Source of the DNA: Streptomyces sp. DSM 110735
GTDB lineage: Bacteria > Actinomycetota > Actinomycetes > Streptomycetales > Streptomycetaceae
DNA: 64,000 nt
Assembly (NCBI RefSeq): GCF_016482685.1
Contig: NZ_JACYHF010000025.1
Coordinates: forward strand, 1-64,000
Direction: 5' to 3'
Shown here: positions 32,082-42,579 of the stretch, one piece after another
Layout of the letters: each line of letters begins with the position of its first letter
Numbering within the stretch: position 1 is the stretch's first letter
The notes under the pieces: generated by a model
What the model was told of the DNA's origin: nothing
Databases searched by the model: none
Seen by the model: the letters and a program-made list of their open reading frames with translations, nothing else
Program-made: the position numbers and the translations under genes

Positions 32082-34760
32082 ATGACGCGGGCACGGCCGT
32101 CGGCGGCCGCCTCGGCCCACCTGTGGGAACGGGACGCGGAACTCGCCACCATCGCGCAGGCGATCGACGAGCTGCGCGCCGACCGCTCCTCCGGCGGCAA
32201 CGTCCTCGTGATACGCGGCGAGGCCGGACTCGGCAAGACCGCGCTGCTCAACGAGACCCGCCGCCTGGCCGAACGCCAGAACTGCACCGTCTGGTCCGCC
32301 CGCGCGGGCGAGACCCTGCGCACGGTCCCCTTCCACGTCCTGCGCCAGTTGCTGCAGCCCATGCTGACCTCGATGCTGCCGGAGGAGGCCCGCGAGTACC
32401 TCGGCGACTGGTACGACATCTCGGGTCCCGCCCTCGGCATCGTCGAACCCGGCGCCGCCCCCGCCGACCCGCAGTACGTCTGCGACGGACTCGTCGCCAC
32501 GGTGCGCCGGTTCGCGACCCGGGAGTGGCCGCTCGTCCTGCTCATCGACGACGCCCACTGGGCCGACCTGGAGACGCTGCGCTGGCTCGCCGCGTTCACC
32601 GCCGACCTGGGCGAACTGTCCGTGCTCGTCGTGGTCACCCGCCGCTCCGGCGCCCTGCCCGGGGGCACCGCCCGCCACCTCGACGCGGTGGAGAGCGCCG
32701 GGCACCGCGTCGACGGTCTGAGCACCCTCACCCCGGAAGCCACCGCCGGGCTCACCCGCGACACCGTCGGCTCGCACGCCGACGACCCCTTCTGCCGCGA
32801 GGTCTGGGCCGTCACCGCGGGCAACCCCTACGACACCGTCGAACTCCTCGCCAAGGTCCGCGACAGCGAACTCCAGCCGGTCGAGGGCAGGGCCGCCGAA
32901 CTGCGCGCCCTGAACCACTCCGGACGCGGCGGCGGAGTCGTGGAGCGCCTGTCCGTACTCGGCGACGAGGCCACCCGCTTCGCCTGGGCCGCCGCCGTCC
33001 TCGGCACCGGCAGCACCGTCGACCTCGTCGCCCGGGTCGCCGGGATGACCCCGACGGCCGCCCAGGAGTGCCTCGAACGCCTCGGCGTCGCCCGCATCCT
33101 GACCGAGGGCATCGCGGACCCCACCCGGAACGGACCGCAGGGCACGGTCCTCGAGTTCGTCCACCCGCTCGTCGCCACCGCCGTCTACGACTCCATGACG
33201 GACGCCACCCGGGGCTTCTTCCACGGCGTCGCCGCCAAGACCGTCACCGAGAGCGGACGCGGCGCCGCCGAGGCGGCCCGGCACCTGCTGAAGGTGGAAC
33301 CGGAGGGCGACGAGGAACTGGTCACCCAACTCCGCGAAGCCGCCCGCGAACACCTTGCCGTCGGCGCCCCCGACGCTGCCTGCCGCTGCCTGGAACGCGC
33401 CCTGCGGGAACCACCCCGCCCCGACGTCCGCGCCAAGGTCCTCTACGAACTCGGCTGCTCCACCCGTCTGACGGCGCCCGCCGTCACCGTCGAGCACCTG
33501 CGCGCCGCGCTCGCCACCCCCGGTCTCGACCACGCCGAGCGCGTCGAAGCCGTCATCCGTCTCTCCCAGGCGCTGCTCCACAACGACCAACTGGAGGAGG
33601 CCGTCCGCACCGTCGGCGCCGAAGCCGCGCGGTACGAGACGGGACCGGTGCGGATGCGCCTGGAGGCGGTGCGCTTCATGTGGGAGGCGATCCACCGCGA
33701 GACCGTCTCCCCGGAGCGCTCCCGGCGCCTGGCCGAACTCGCGGACACCTGCACGGGGCGCGACAACTCCGAGCGCGCGCTGCTCATCCTGCGCGGCTTC
33801 GACGCCATGACCCACGGCGAGGACGCCCAGGTCGTCGTCGAACTGTGCGACCGCGCCCTGGTCAACAACCGCCTCGCGCCCGGACTCGGCTGGACCGACG
33901 AGGAGTGGGGCGTCGAACTGCTGATGATGCTCGGCAGCACCTACGCCTACACCGACCGGCTCGACCTCGCCGACAGCCTCTTCGCCGAAGCCCTGCGCGC
34001 CTACACGAGCGCGGGCTGGCACGGCGGTCACCTCTCCCTCGCCAACTCCTATCTGGGACTCGCCCTGCGCCGCCAGGGCAAGCTGAAGGAGGCGGAGGAA
34101 ACCCTGCGCGAGGCGCTGACGCTCGCCGAACGCGTCGGCCGCAGGCTGCCGTTGTACTGGTCCGCGATGTGCGGTCTGGTCGACACCCTGCTCGCCCGGG
34201 GTCACGTCGAGGAGGCGTGGGCGGTGGCGGAGCGCGGCGGCTTCGCACCGCCGTACCCCTCCACGATCGTGCTGCCCGACCTCCACTCCGTACGCGGCCG
34301 TCTGCTCCTCGCCGTCGGCCGCACCGAGGAGGGGATCAACGAGCTGGAAGCCGCCGAGAAGACCGCCGTCGCCCGGGGCGGACACAACCCCGTCCTCGCC
34401 CCCTGGGCCGTCGACCTCGCCCGCGCCCTCGCCGCCCAGGACCCCGCCCGTGCACGGGCGCTCGCGGCGGACGCCCGCCGCCAGGCCGAGCGGTTCGGCA
34501 CCGACACCGCGATCGGTGAGGCACTGCGCTGCGCCGCCGCGCTGGCCACCGGACCGGAGGCGGTCCGCCTCGCCCGCAAGGCGGTCGCCTTCCTGGAGGC
34601 GTCCCCCTGCCAGTACGAGCACGCGGCCGCCCTCGTGGAGTACGGCATCCTGGCCGACTCGGCACCCGACCTCGCCCGGGGTCTGGAACTGGCCCGCTCC
34701 TGCGGCGCCGACGGTCTGGTCGCCCGCGCCGAGCGCGCCCGGCGCTCCGGCACGACCTAG
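32082..34760 (+). CDS. Large AAA-ATPase (LuxR/LAL-type) regulator lacking its C-terminal HTH
   Basis: An 892-residue protein of the LAL architecture. It has a P-loop near residue 45 (RGEAGLGKTALLNE), Walker B LLIDDAHWADLE, and long TPR-like helical repeats (YLGLALRRQGKLKEAEETLR). LAL proteins end with a LuxR-type HTH of about 60 residues. Here the open frame stops after LVARAERARRSGTT, with the TAG formed by the left junction of a 163-bp inverted-repeat element. No HTH remnant is seen on the far side, which is the ligase gene. DNA binding is probably lost, so the protein may be inactive or act on a partner. Confidence 0.82.
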   Translation: MTRARPSAAASAHLWERDAELATIAQAIDELRADRSSGGNVLVIRGEAGLGKTALLNETRRLAERQNCTVWSARAGETLRTVPFHVLRQLLQPMLTSMLPEEAREYLGDWYDISGPALGIVEPGAAPADPQYVCDGLVATVRRFATREWPLVLLIDDAHWADLETLRWLAAFTADLGELSVLVVVTRRSGALPGGTARHLDAVESAGHRVDGLSTLTPEATAGLTRDTVGSHADDPFCREVWAVTAGNPYDTVELLAKVRDSELQPVEGRAAELRALNHSGRGGGVVERLSVLGDEATRFAWAAAVLGTGSTVDLVARVAGMTPTAAQECLERLGVARILTEGIADPTRNGPQGTVLEFVHPLVATAVYDSMTDATRGFFHGVAAKTVTESGRGAAEAARHLLKVEPEGDEELVTQLREAAREHLAVGAPDAACRCLERALREPPRPDVRAKVLYELGCSTRLTAPAVTVEHLRAALATPGLDHAERVEAVIRLSQALLHNDQLEEAVRTVGAEAARYETGPVRMRLEAVRFMWEAIHRETVSPERSRRLAELADTCTGRDNSERALLILRGFDAMTHGEDAQVVVELCDRALVNNRLAPGLGWTDEEWGVELLMMLGSTYAYTDRLDLADSLFAEALRAYTSAGWHGGHLSLANSYLGLALRRQGKLKEAEETLREALTLAERVGRRLPLYWSAMCGLVDTLLARGHVEEAWAVAERGGFAPPYPSTIVLPDLHSVRGRLLLAVGRTEEGINELEAAEKTAVARGGHNPVLAPWAVDLARALAAQDPARARALAADARRQAERFGTDTAIGEALRCAAALATGPEAVRLARKAVAFLEASPCQYEHAAALVEYGILADSAPDLARGLELARSCGADGLVARAERARRSGTT

Positions 34761-34922
34761 GGCCTGTCCGGCGGATCTTCGTGGGCCCGCGACGCCTGGC
34801 ACGCACTCTCGCCGCACGCCCGAATCACCCGAGTACGTCCAGTACGAGGGAGATCCGGGCGCACGCCGAGAGCACGCACCAGCCGCCGCGGGCTGCTCCA
34901 CGAAGATCCGCCGGACAGGCCC
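34760..34922. mobile_element. MITE-like element, copy 1 (163 bp)
   Basis: Bounded by perfect 25-bp terminal inverted repeats beginning GGGCCTGTCCGGCGGATCTT, flanked by TA on both sides (34758-34759 and 34923-34924). The inner part is also an imperfect inverted repeat centred on GTACGTCCAGTAC, so the whole element can fold as one long hairpin. It has no coding capacity. It sits between convergent genes, and its two edges (TAG on either strand) provide the stop codons of both. A copy differing at two bases is at 46495-46657. Confidence 0.88.
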
Positions 34923-35992
34923 TAGCCCGCGCTCCCCAGGATCTCCGCGAGGTCGTAGCGCACCGGCTCCTCCAACTGGGCGTAGGTGCAGCTCTCCGGG
35001 GTGCGGTCCGGGCGCCAGCGGCGGAAGCGCGCCGTGTGCCGGAAGCGGGCGCCGTTCTCCATGTGGTCGTACGCCACCTCCGCGACCCGCTCCGGGCGCA
35101 GCGGCACCCAGGACAGGTCCTTCTTGCCCGACCAGCGGCTCGGCGCCCCCGGCAGCCGCGCCTCCTCGTGCGCCGACTCCTCCGCCCAGCGCGCCCACGG
35201 ATGCCCGCTCACGTCCGTCATCCGCAGCGGCGCCAGCTCCTCGATCAGCTCCGCGCGCCGCTTCATGGAGAACGCCGCCGCCACGCCCACGTGCTGGAGG
35301 ACGCCGTGGTCGTCGTACAGCCCGAGCAGCAGCGAGCCCACCACCGGTCCGCTCTTGTGCAGCCGGTAGCCCGCCACCACCACGTCCGCCGTCCGCTCGT
35401 GCTTGACCTTGAACATGGCCCGCTCGTCCGGGAGATACGGCAGCCCGAGCGGCTTGGCCACGATCCCGTCGAGCCCCGCCCCCTCGTACTGCTCGAACCA
35501 CTCCCGCGCCACCTCGACGTCGGTCGTCGCCGGAGCCAGATGCACCGGCGGGGTCACCCCGTCCAGCGCCCGGTCCAGCAGGGCGCGCCGGTCGGCGAGC
35601 GGCACGTCGAGCAGGGCGTGGTCGTCCAGCGCCAGCAGGTCGAAGGCGACGAAGGAGGCGGGCGTCCGCTCGGCCAGCGTCCGCACCCGCGACTCGGCCG
35701 GATGGATGCGCTCGGTCAGCGCGTCGAAGTCCAGACGCCCCTCCCGCGCGATCACGATCTCCCCGTCCACCACGCACCGCTCGGGCAGCCGCTCCCTGAG
35801 CGCCGCCACCAGCTCGGGGAAGTACCGGGTCAGCGTCTTGCCGGTACGGCTGCCCAGCTCGACCTCGTCCCCGTCGCGGAACACGATCGCCCGGAAGCCG
35901 TCCCACTTCGCCTCGTAGTGCATCCCGGGCGGGATCTTCGTCACCGGCTTGGCGAGCATCGGCTTCACGGGCGGCATCACCGGCAGATCCAT
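34922..35992 (-). CDS. ATP-dependent DNA ligase (LigC/LigD ligase-domain type)
   Basis: Seals DNA ends, probably in non-homologous end joining. The 356-residue protein has adenylation motif I HYEAKWDGFRAI with nucleophile K29, CVVDGEIV, FVAFDLLALD, LDGIVAKPLG and the motif V region MFKVKHERTADVVVAG, then an OB-fold C-terminus. It is divergent, at 74 bp, from a LigD-type polymerase gene. The stop codon comes from the edge of the MITE-like element, so the last few residues (AEILGSAG) may differ from the ancestral end. Confidence 0.9.
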   Translation of the reverse strand: MDLPVMPPVKPMLAKPVTKIPPGMHYEAKWDGFRAIVFRDGDEVELGSRTGKTLTRYFPELVAALRERLPERCVVDGEIVIAREGRLDFDALTERIHPAESRVRTLAERTPASFVAFDLLALDDHALLDVPLADRRALLDRALDGVTPPVHLAPATTDVEVAREWFEQYEGAGLDGIVAKPLGLPYLPDERAMFKVKHERTADVVVAGYRLHKSGPVVGSLLLGLYDDHGVLQHVGVAAAFSMKRRAELIEELAPLRMTDVSGHPWARWAEESAHEEARLPGAPSRWSGKKDLSWVPLRPERVAEVAYDHMENGARFRHTARFRRWRPDRTPESCTYAQLEEPVRYDLAEILGSAG

Positions 35993-36066
35993 GGCTCCGA
36001 TTCTGCGCGCACCCCGCCGAGCGCGCCCGGTGTGCGCGGTGTGCGGGGGACGCCTACGGTGGCCGC

Positions 36067-37086
36067 ATGGGCGATGCGGTGGAACTGGAGGTGGCCGGCC
36101 GGACCGTACGGCTGACCCACCCGGACAAGGTCTTCTTCCCGGAGCGCGGATTCACCAAGCTCGACGTCGCCCAGTACTACGCCTCCGTCGGTCCCGGCAT
36201 CCTGCGCGCCCTGCGCGACCGCCCCACCACCCTGGAGCGCTACCCGGACGGGCTCGACGGCGAGTGGTTCTACCAGAAGCGGGCGCCCAAGAACATGCCC
36301 GACTGGATCCCCACCGCCCACATCACCTTCCCCAGCGGCCGCAGCGCCGACGAGATGTGCCCCACCGAGGAGGCGGCGGCGGTGTGGGCCGCGCAGTACG
36401 GCACGCTCACCTTCCACCCCTGGCCGGTGCGCCGCGACGACGTCGACCACCCCGACGAACTGCGCATCGACCTCGACCCGCAGCCCGGCACTGGCTACGA
36501 GGACGCCGTGCGCGCCGCCTTCGAACTCCGTTCGGTACTGGAGGAGTTCGGGGGTCTGCGGGGCTTCCCCAAGACCTCCGGCGGGCGCGGACTGCACGTC
36601 TTCGTGCCCATCGAACCGCGCTGGACCTTCACCCAGGTCCGCCGCGCCGCCATCGCGGTCGGCCGCGAACTCGCCCGCAGGATGCCCGAGCAGGTGACGG
36701 TGAAATGGTGGAAGGAGGAGCGCGGCGAACGCATCTTCGTCGACTACAACCAGACCGCCCGCGACCGCACCATCGCCTCCGCCTACTCCGTGCGCCCCCG
36801 CCCCGAGGCGACCGTCTCCGCCCCGCTGCGCTGGGACGAGGTGGCCGACGCCCGCCCCCGCGACTTCGACCTCGCCACCATGCCGGTCCGCTTCGCGGAG
36901 GTCGGGGACGTGCACGCCGACATGGCCGACCACGCCTACTCCCTGGACGCCCTTCTGGAGCTGGCCCGCCAGGACGAGCACGACCACGGGCTTGGCGATC
37001 TGCCGTACCCGCCCGAGTATCCGAAGATGCCCGGCGAGCCCAAGCGGGTGCAGCCGAGCCGGGCTCGCAAGGACGAGGCTTCCTGA
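36067..37086 (+). CDS. ligD: LigD-type NHEJ polymerase/primase domain protein
   Basis: A 339-residue archaeo-eukaryotic-primase-fold polymerase that fills or extends broken DNA ends. Motifs: RLTHPDKVFFPERGFTKLDV at the N-terminus, the catalytic DxD in LRIDLDPQPG, FPKTSGGRGLHVFVPI, and FVDYNQTARDRTIASAYSVR. In Streptomyces the LigD activities are often split into separate genes, as here with the divergent ligase. No ku gene is in the window. A GC hairpin (37095-37110) follows the stop. Confidence 0.92.
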   Translation: MGDAVELEVAGRTVRLTHPDKVFFPERGFTKLDVAQYYASVGPGILRALRDRPTTLERYPDGLDGEWFYQKRAPKNMPDWIPTAHITFPSGRSADEMCPTEEAAAVWAAQYGTLTFHPWPVRRDDVDHPDELRIDLDPQPGTGYEDAVRAAFELRSVLEEFGGLRGFPKTSGGRGLHVFVPIEPRWTFTQVRRAAIAVGRELARRMPEQVTVKWWKEERGERIFVDYNQTARDRTIASAYSVRPRPEATVSAPLRWDEVADARPRDFDLATMPVRFAEVGDVHADMADHAYSLDALLELARQDEHDHGLGDLPYPPEYPKMPGEPKRVQPSRARKDEAS

Positions 37087-37158
37087 CGCTCTCGCCCCCG
37101 GTGCCGGGGGTCGTCGCGCGGTTATCCTGGGCGGCAGCCGCCCGATGAGGAGCACCGA

Positions 37159-38178
37159 GTGACCGAGGCAGTGCCGCGCCCCACGCTGGAGGCCGTAGCC
37201 GAGCGGGCCGGAGTGTCGAGGGCCACCGCCTCCCGCGTCGTCAACGGCGGCGACGGAGTGCGCGCCCCGCTCGTCGCCCGCGTCCAGGAGGCTGTCGAGG
37301 AACTGGGCTACGTCCCCAACCGCGCCGCCCGCAGCCTCGTCACCCGACGGCACGACGCGGTCGCCGTCGTCATCGCCGAACCCGGCACCCGCGTCTTCGC
37401 CGACCCCTTCTTCGCCGCCCAACTGCGGGGAATAAGCAAGGAGTTGACGGCACGCGACAACCAGCTCGTGCTGCTGCTCACCGAGGGCAGGGACGACCAC
37501 GCGCGCGTGGCCCGCTATCTGGCGGGCGGTCACGTGGACGGCGCGCTCGTCTTCTCCCTCCACCTGGACGACCCGCTGCCCGGCCTCATCCACGACGCGG
37601 GCGTCCCCACCGTCTTCGGCGGTCGCCCCGACTGGAGCGACGGCCGGGGCGGACCTGTCTACGTCGACAGCGACAACCGGGGCGGCGCCCGCGCGGCCGT
37701 ACGCCATCTGGTCTCCCTCGGCCGCACCCGCGTCGCGCACATCACCGGTCCCCTGGACCAGACCTCGGCGGTGGACCGCCTGGACGGCTACCGCGACGTC
37801 ATGGGCACCGACGCCCCCGACCTCGTCGTCTACAGCGACTTCACGCCCTCCGGCGGCGAGCGCGCCATGCGCGAACTCCTCGACCGCCGCCCCGACGTCG
37901 ACGCCGTCTTCGCCGCCAACGACCTCACCGCCCTCGGCGCCCTCCGCGTCCTGCGCGAACACGGCCGCCGCGTCCCCGAGGACGTCGCCCTGATCGGCTT
38001 CGACGACATGGCCCCCGTCGCCGAACAGACCGACCCGCCCCTGACCACCGTCCGCCAGGACATCGAGGAAATGGGGCGCCTGATGGCCCGCCTGCTGCTG
38101 CGCGGTCGCACGGCACCCGAGTCCGGCCCGTCCTCGGTCGTCCTGCCGACGACACTGGTCCACCGGGCGACGGCGTAG
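37159..38178 (+). CDS. LacI-family transcriptional regulator
   Basis: A 339-residue LacI repressor with HTH TLEAVAERAGVSRATASRVV at residues 9-28, hinge GYVPNRAARSLVTRR, and a sugar-binding-like domain ending IGFDDMAPVAEQTDPPLTTV. The start is a GTG preceded by GAGGAG. A GGGCGG-CAG-CCGCCC inverted repeat (37129-37143) directly before the ribosome site may be its own operator. Neighbours (NHEJ polymerase, VOC protein) give no clue to its target. Confidence 0.87.
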   Translation: MTEAVPRPTLEAVAERAGVSRATASRVVNGGDGVRAPLVARVQEAVEELGYVPNRAARSLVTRRHDAVAVVIAEPGTRVFADPFFAAQLRGISKELTARDNQLVLLLTEGRDDHARVARYLAGGHVDGALVFSLHLDDPLPGLIHDAGVPTVFGGRPDWSDGRGGPVYVDSDNRGGARAAVRHLVSLGRTRVAHITGPLDQTSAVDRLDGYRDVMGTDAPDLVVYSDFTPSGGERAMRELLDRRPDVDAVFAANDLTALGALRVLREHGRRVPEDVALIGFDDMAPVAEQTDPPLTTVRQDIEEMGRLMARLLLRGRTAPESGPSSVVLPTTLVHRATA

Positions 38179-38213
38179 CTCAGCGCTGGGACTCAGTGCC
38201 GGGTCGGTCTGGG

Positions 38214-39005
38214 TCAGCTCTGAGTCGGCTCGCCCCTGATCACCGCGAAACGGGCGCCGTACGGGTCGGTGAGGCGGGCCATGCGCCCCACGCCCGGAAC
38301 GGTGGTCGGCGGCAGCAGCACCGTGCCGCCCCCCTGCCGCGCCCGCTCGGTCACCCCCTCGGGGTCCGTCACCGCGAAGTACGGCAGCCAGTACGCGCCC
38401 GTGTCCGCGTCCGCCGGGTCGTCGAGGGAGCGGACGACGCCGCCGAACATCGTGTCCTCCCCGGCGCCGGGCGGGTTGACGCAGGTGTACATGCCGTCGG
38501 GGAACGCGGTGGCGGAGGTCTCCAGACCGAGGACCCGGTGGTAGAAGGCGGCGCCCGCCGCCACGTCCGGGGTGTGCAGCTCGACCCAGCACAGCGCGCC
38601 CGGCTCGCTCGCCGCGTCCAGACCCTCGACCTCGCCGGGCTGCCACACGCGGAACACCGCCCCCGCCGAGTCGGCGAGACCCGCCATCCGGCCGAGCCCC
38701 ATCACCTCGCCCGGCGCCAACAGCACGCTGCCGTGCGCCCGTTCGGCCGCCTGCGCGGTGGTCTCGGCGTCCTCGGTCCGGAAGTACACCGTCCAGCCCG
38801 GCAGCTCACGCCCCGCGCCGGTCGGCATCGCACCGGCGACCGTCCTGCCGTCCGACTGGAGGAAGCCGTACCCGCCCGCGTCCGGGCCCAGCGAGTGGAA
38901 CCGCCAGCCGAACAGGGCGCTGTAGAAGGCGAGCGCGCCGTCGAGGTCGGGGGTGGCGAGGTCGATCCAGTTCGGGGCGCCCTCCAGGGCGCGGGTGCTG
39001 AGCAT
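38214..39005 (-). CDS. VOC-superfamily protein with two glyoxalase-like domains
   Basis: A 263-residue protein made of two beta-alpha-beta-beta-beta units: NWIDLATPDLDGALAFYSAL at the N-terminus and CWVELHTPDVAAGAAFYHRV from about residue 140, each ending in a RMAxLxDxxGAxFxV motif. Metal ligands of true glyoxalase I are not all evident, so a binding or resistance role is as likely as catalysis. The ATG at 39005 has GAGGAGGG upstream; a longer open frame exists but is the antisense of the WhiB-like gene. Confidence 0.85.
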   Translation of the reverse strand: MLSTRALEGAPNWIDLATPDLDGALAFYSALFGWRFHSLGPDAGGYGFLQSDGRTVAGAMPTGAGRELPGWTVYFRTEDAETTAQAAERAHGSVLLAPGEVMGLGRMAGLADSAGAVFRVWQPGEVEGLDAASEPGALCWVELHTPDVAAGAAFYHRVLGLETSATAFPDGMYTCVNPPGAGEDTMFGGVVRSLDDPADADTGAYWLPYFAVTDPEGVTERARQGGGTVLLPPTTVPGVGRMARLTDPYGARFAVIRGEPTQS

Positions 39006-39213
39006 GGCTTGCCCTCCTCGCAGGGACCCCTCACGGTCCGTGGCACTGCCGAGTCTGGCACCGCGCACCGGCACGCGCCGCCGGAGCGCGTCCGCGCGCG
39101 CCGCCGTGCGGGGAGGCGGCGGGAGGGGGAGCATGGGGCGGGCGCCGGTCTCCCGGGGCGTTGTTGAACCGGCGTTGATAGAACGTTTTTCGCGGCCCGG
39201 CACGATCCGTCGC

Positions 39214-39459
39214 ATGCACACCGAGACCATGACCCCGGCCGACACCGACTGGCAGAACCAGGCGCTGTGCGCGCAGACCGGGGCCGAGTTCTTCTTCCCC
39301 GAGCCCGGCAGCTCCGTCCGCGAGGCGAAGCGGATCTGCGGCATGTGCGCGATCCGCTCCGCGTGCCTGGAGTACGCGCTCACCCATGACGAACGCTTCG
39401 GGGTGTGGGGCGGGATGTCGGAGAAGGAACGCATGGCACTGCGGCGCACCTCCCGCTGA
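39214..39459 (+). CDS. WhiB-family iron-sulfur regulator
   Basis: An 81-residue Wbl protein. Four cysteines (C19, C42, C45, C51) in the C-x22-C-x2-C-x5-C arrangement bind a 4Fe-4S cluster, followed by the turn motif FGVWGGMSEKERMALRR. REAKRIC and CLEYALTHDERFG resemble WhiB itself (WhiB2 group) more than WblE. A second ATG at residue 6 is possible; neither has a strong ribosome site. Wbl proteins control development or metabolism by binding the principal sigma factor. Confidence 0.9.
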   Translation: MHTETMTPADTDWQNQALCAQTGAEFFFPEPGSSVREAKRICGMCAIRSACLEYALTHDERFGVWGGMSEKERMALRRTSR

Positions 39460-39500
39460 ACCGGGGGAGGCACGCCGCAGAGAGTCGGGCCAGGTGCGGG

Positions 39501-40475
39501 TCAGCCCGCCGCGCGCGCCGCCATCCGCGCCTTGCGGGCCGCGAGACGCTCGTCGAACGTCGTCGCCTGCGCGTCCAGACCGCCCATGTACAGGCCGAGT
39601 TCCTCCTGCGCCGCGGCACCCTCGGGACCGAGCCCGTCGATCTCCATGACCTTCAGGAAGCGCAGCACCGGCTGCAGCACGTCGTCGTGGTGGATGCGCA
39701 GGTTGTAGACCTCGCCGATGGCCATCTGCGCGGCGGCCCGCTCGAAGCCGGGGATGCCGTGACCGGGCATGCGGAAGTTGACGACCACGTCGCGCACCGC
39801 CTGCATGGTGAGGTCGGGGGCCAGCTCGAAGGCCGCCTTCAGCAGGTTCCGGTAGAACACCATGTGCAGGTTCTCGTCGGTGGCGATGCGCGAGAGCATC
39901 CGGTCGCAGACCGGGTCGCCCGACTGGTGGCCGGTGTTGCGGTGCGAGATGCGGGTCGCCAGCTCCTGGAAGGCGACGTACGCGACCGAGTGCAGCATCG
40001 AGTGCCGGTTGTCCGACTCGAAGCCCTCGCTCATGTGCGACATGCGGAACCGCTCCAGCTCGTCCGGGTCGACCGCGCGCGAGGCGAGCAGATAGTCGCG
40101 CATGACGATGCCGTGCCGTCCCTCCTCCGCCGTCCAGCGGTGCACCCAGGTGCCCCAGGCGCCGTCCCGCCCGAAGAGCGAGGCGATCTCGTGGTGGTAG
40201 CTCGGGAGGTTGTCCTCGGTGAGCAGGTTCACCACCAGCGCGGTGCGGCCGATGTCGGTGACCTTGGACTGCTGCTTGGCCCACGGCTCGCCGTCCTCGA
40301 ACAGTCCGGGGAAGTTGCGGCCGTCGCTCCAGGGCACGTACTCGTGCGGCATCCAGTCCTTGGCGACCTTCAGGTGCCGGTTCAGCTCCGTCTCCACCAC
40401 CTCCTCCAGCGCGAACAGCAGCCGGGCGTCGGTCCACGCGGACGGGCTGCCGAGGTGAGGGGAGGTGATCGTCAC
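39501..40475 (-). CDS. Acyl-ACP desaturase (diiron)
   Basis: Introduces a double bond into saturated acyl chains; a soluble ferritin-like diiron enzyme. The 324-residue protein holds the iron ligands in EDNLPSYHHE, TAEEGRHGIVMRDYLL and ATDENLHMVFYR. The GTG start (VTITSPHLGS) has GGAG 7 nt upstream; the open frame extends further but lacks a ribosome site and crosses the operator array. Streptomyces membranes are mostly branched and saturated, so expression is probably conditional, matching the operator array upstream. Confidence 0.9.
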   Translation of the reverse strand: MTITSPHLGSPSAWTDARLLFALEEVVETELNRHLKVAKDWMPHEYVPWSDGRNFPGLFEDGEPWAKQQSKVTDIGRTALVVNLLTEDNLPSYHHEIASLFGRDGAWGTWVHRWTAEEGRHGIVMRDYLLASRAVDPDELERFRMSHMSEGFESDNRHSMLHSVAYVAFQELATRISHRNTGHQSGDPVCDRMLSRIATDENLHMVFYRNLLKAAFELAPDLTMQAVRDVVVNFRMPGHGIPGFERAAAQMAIGEVYNLRIHHDDVLQPVLRFLKVMEIDGLGPEGAAAQEELGLYMGGLDAQATTFDERLAARKARMAARAAG

Positions 40476-40555
40476 GGGAACTCCAGGTAATGCCGAGCGG
40501 GGAGCACAGATGAAGTGAAAGAGGGCGGGCAGGCCGATGAAGACCCCGCGCCGCG

Positions 40556-40605
40556 AACCTACGTGATCGTAGGCTACGAATCCGTAGGTTACGAACCCGT
40601 AGGTT
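40556..40605. promoter_or_regulatory. 15-bp iterated operator upstream of the desaturase
   Basis: CGTAGGYT occurs at 40568, 40583 and 40598, spaced exactly 15 bp; the fuller unit is CGTAGGYTACGAAYC. An inverted copy AACCTACG (40556) pairs with the first across a TGAT centre to give a near-perfect palindrome. This looks like cooperative binding sites for a repressor of fatty-acid desaturation, probably TetR-type and encoded elsewhere. Confidence 0.72.
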
Positions 40606-40671
40606 AAGGGTGGCGTAAGGACGGCTCCGCAGCAGGTGGGAGGGCGTTTCGGGGACACGGCGGCGGCTACG

Positions 40672-40710
40672 CCGAACGGCCCTGGAACCGTCGGTTCCAG
40701 GGCCGTTCGG
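40672..40710. terminator. Strong terminator downstream of the ABC-F gene
   Basis: A perfect 18-bp stem (CCGAACGGCCCTGGAACC) with a GTC loop lies 10 bp after the ABC-F stop on the minus strand. Confidence 0.85.
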
Positions 40711-40719
40711 GTGAGTGCG

Positions 40720-42360
<1,641 letters not shown>

Positions 42361-42400
42361 GGAGCCTCGCGGAATGCTGGTGCGGTCGGGGGCGCGTGTC

Positions 42401-42542
42401 GAGACACCGCGAGGCGGAAACCGGGAACCAGCGGAGGCGGGAGAAAGGGCCTGTGTCTGGAGGACGGCTCGGTCGCCGAGGTCGTACGCCACGGACACCC
42501 CAAAGGGTGTGAACGCGGTGTCTCAGGACCTCAGACGAGCAA
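42401..42542 (-). promoter_or_regulatory. Attenuator-like leader of the ABC-F gene with 3-codon ORF
   Basis: Reading the transcript 5' to 3': TTG CTC GTC TGA (42542-42531), a possible M-L-V leader peptide with GGAG about 7 nt before it; then GAGACACCGCG (42524-42514); a small hairpin ACACCC/GGGTGT (42510-42495); and CGCGGTGTCTC (42411-42401), which is the exact complement of the first arm. Ribosome stalling on the tiny ORF could change which stems form. Similar very short uORF attenuators are reported for actinobacterial ABC-F genes. Confidence 0.6.
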
Positions 42543-42579
42543 CGTCCTACTCCGATCGACGACAACAGAACCGCTGTAC

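Noticed and set aside
31920..35906. Open frame of 1328 codons on the minus strand
   Set aside because: It is the antisense of the AAA-type regulator and part of the ligase in a high-GC genome. The protein is low-complexity Gly/Val/Arg without motifs and crosses the MITE-like element.
42361..42498. Longer ABC-F protein starting at GTG 42498
   Set aside because: The frame is open, but the extra 46 residues have no family similarity and coincide with the structured leader. The ATG at 42360 has a good ribosome site.
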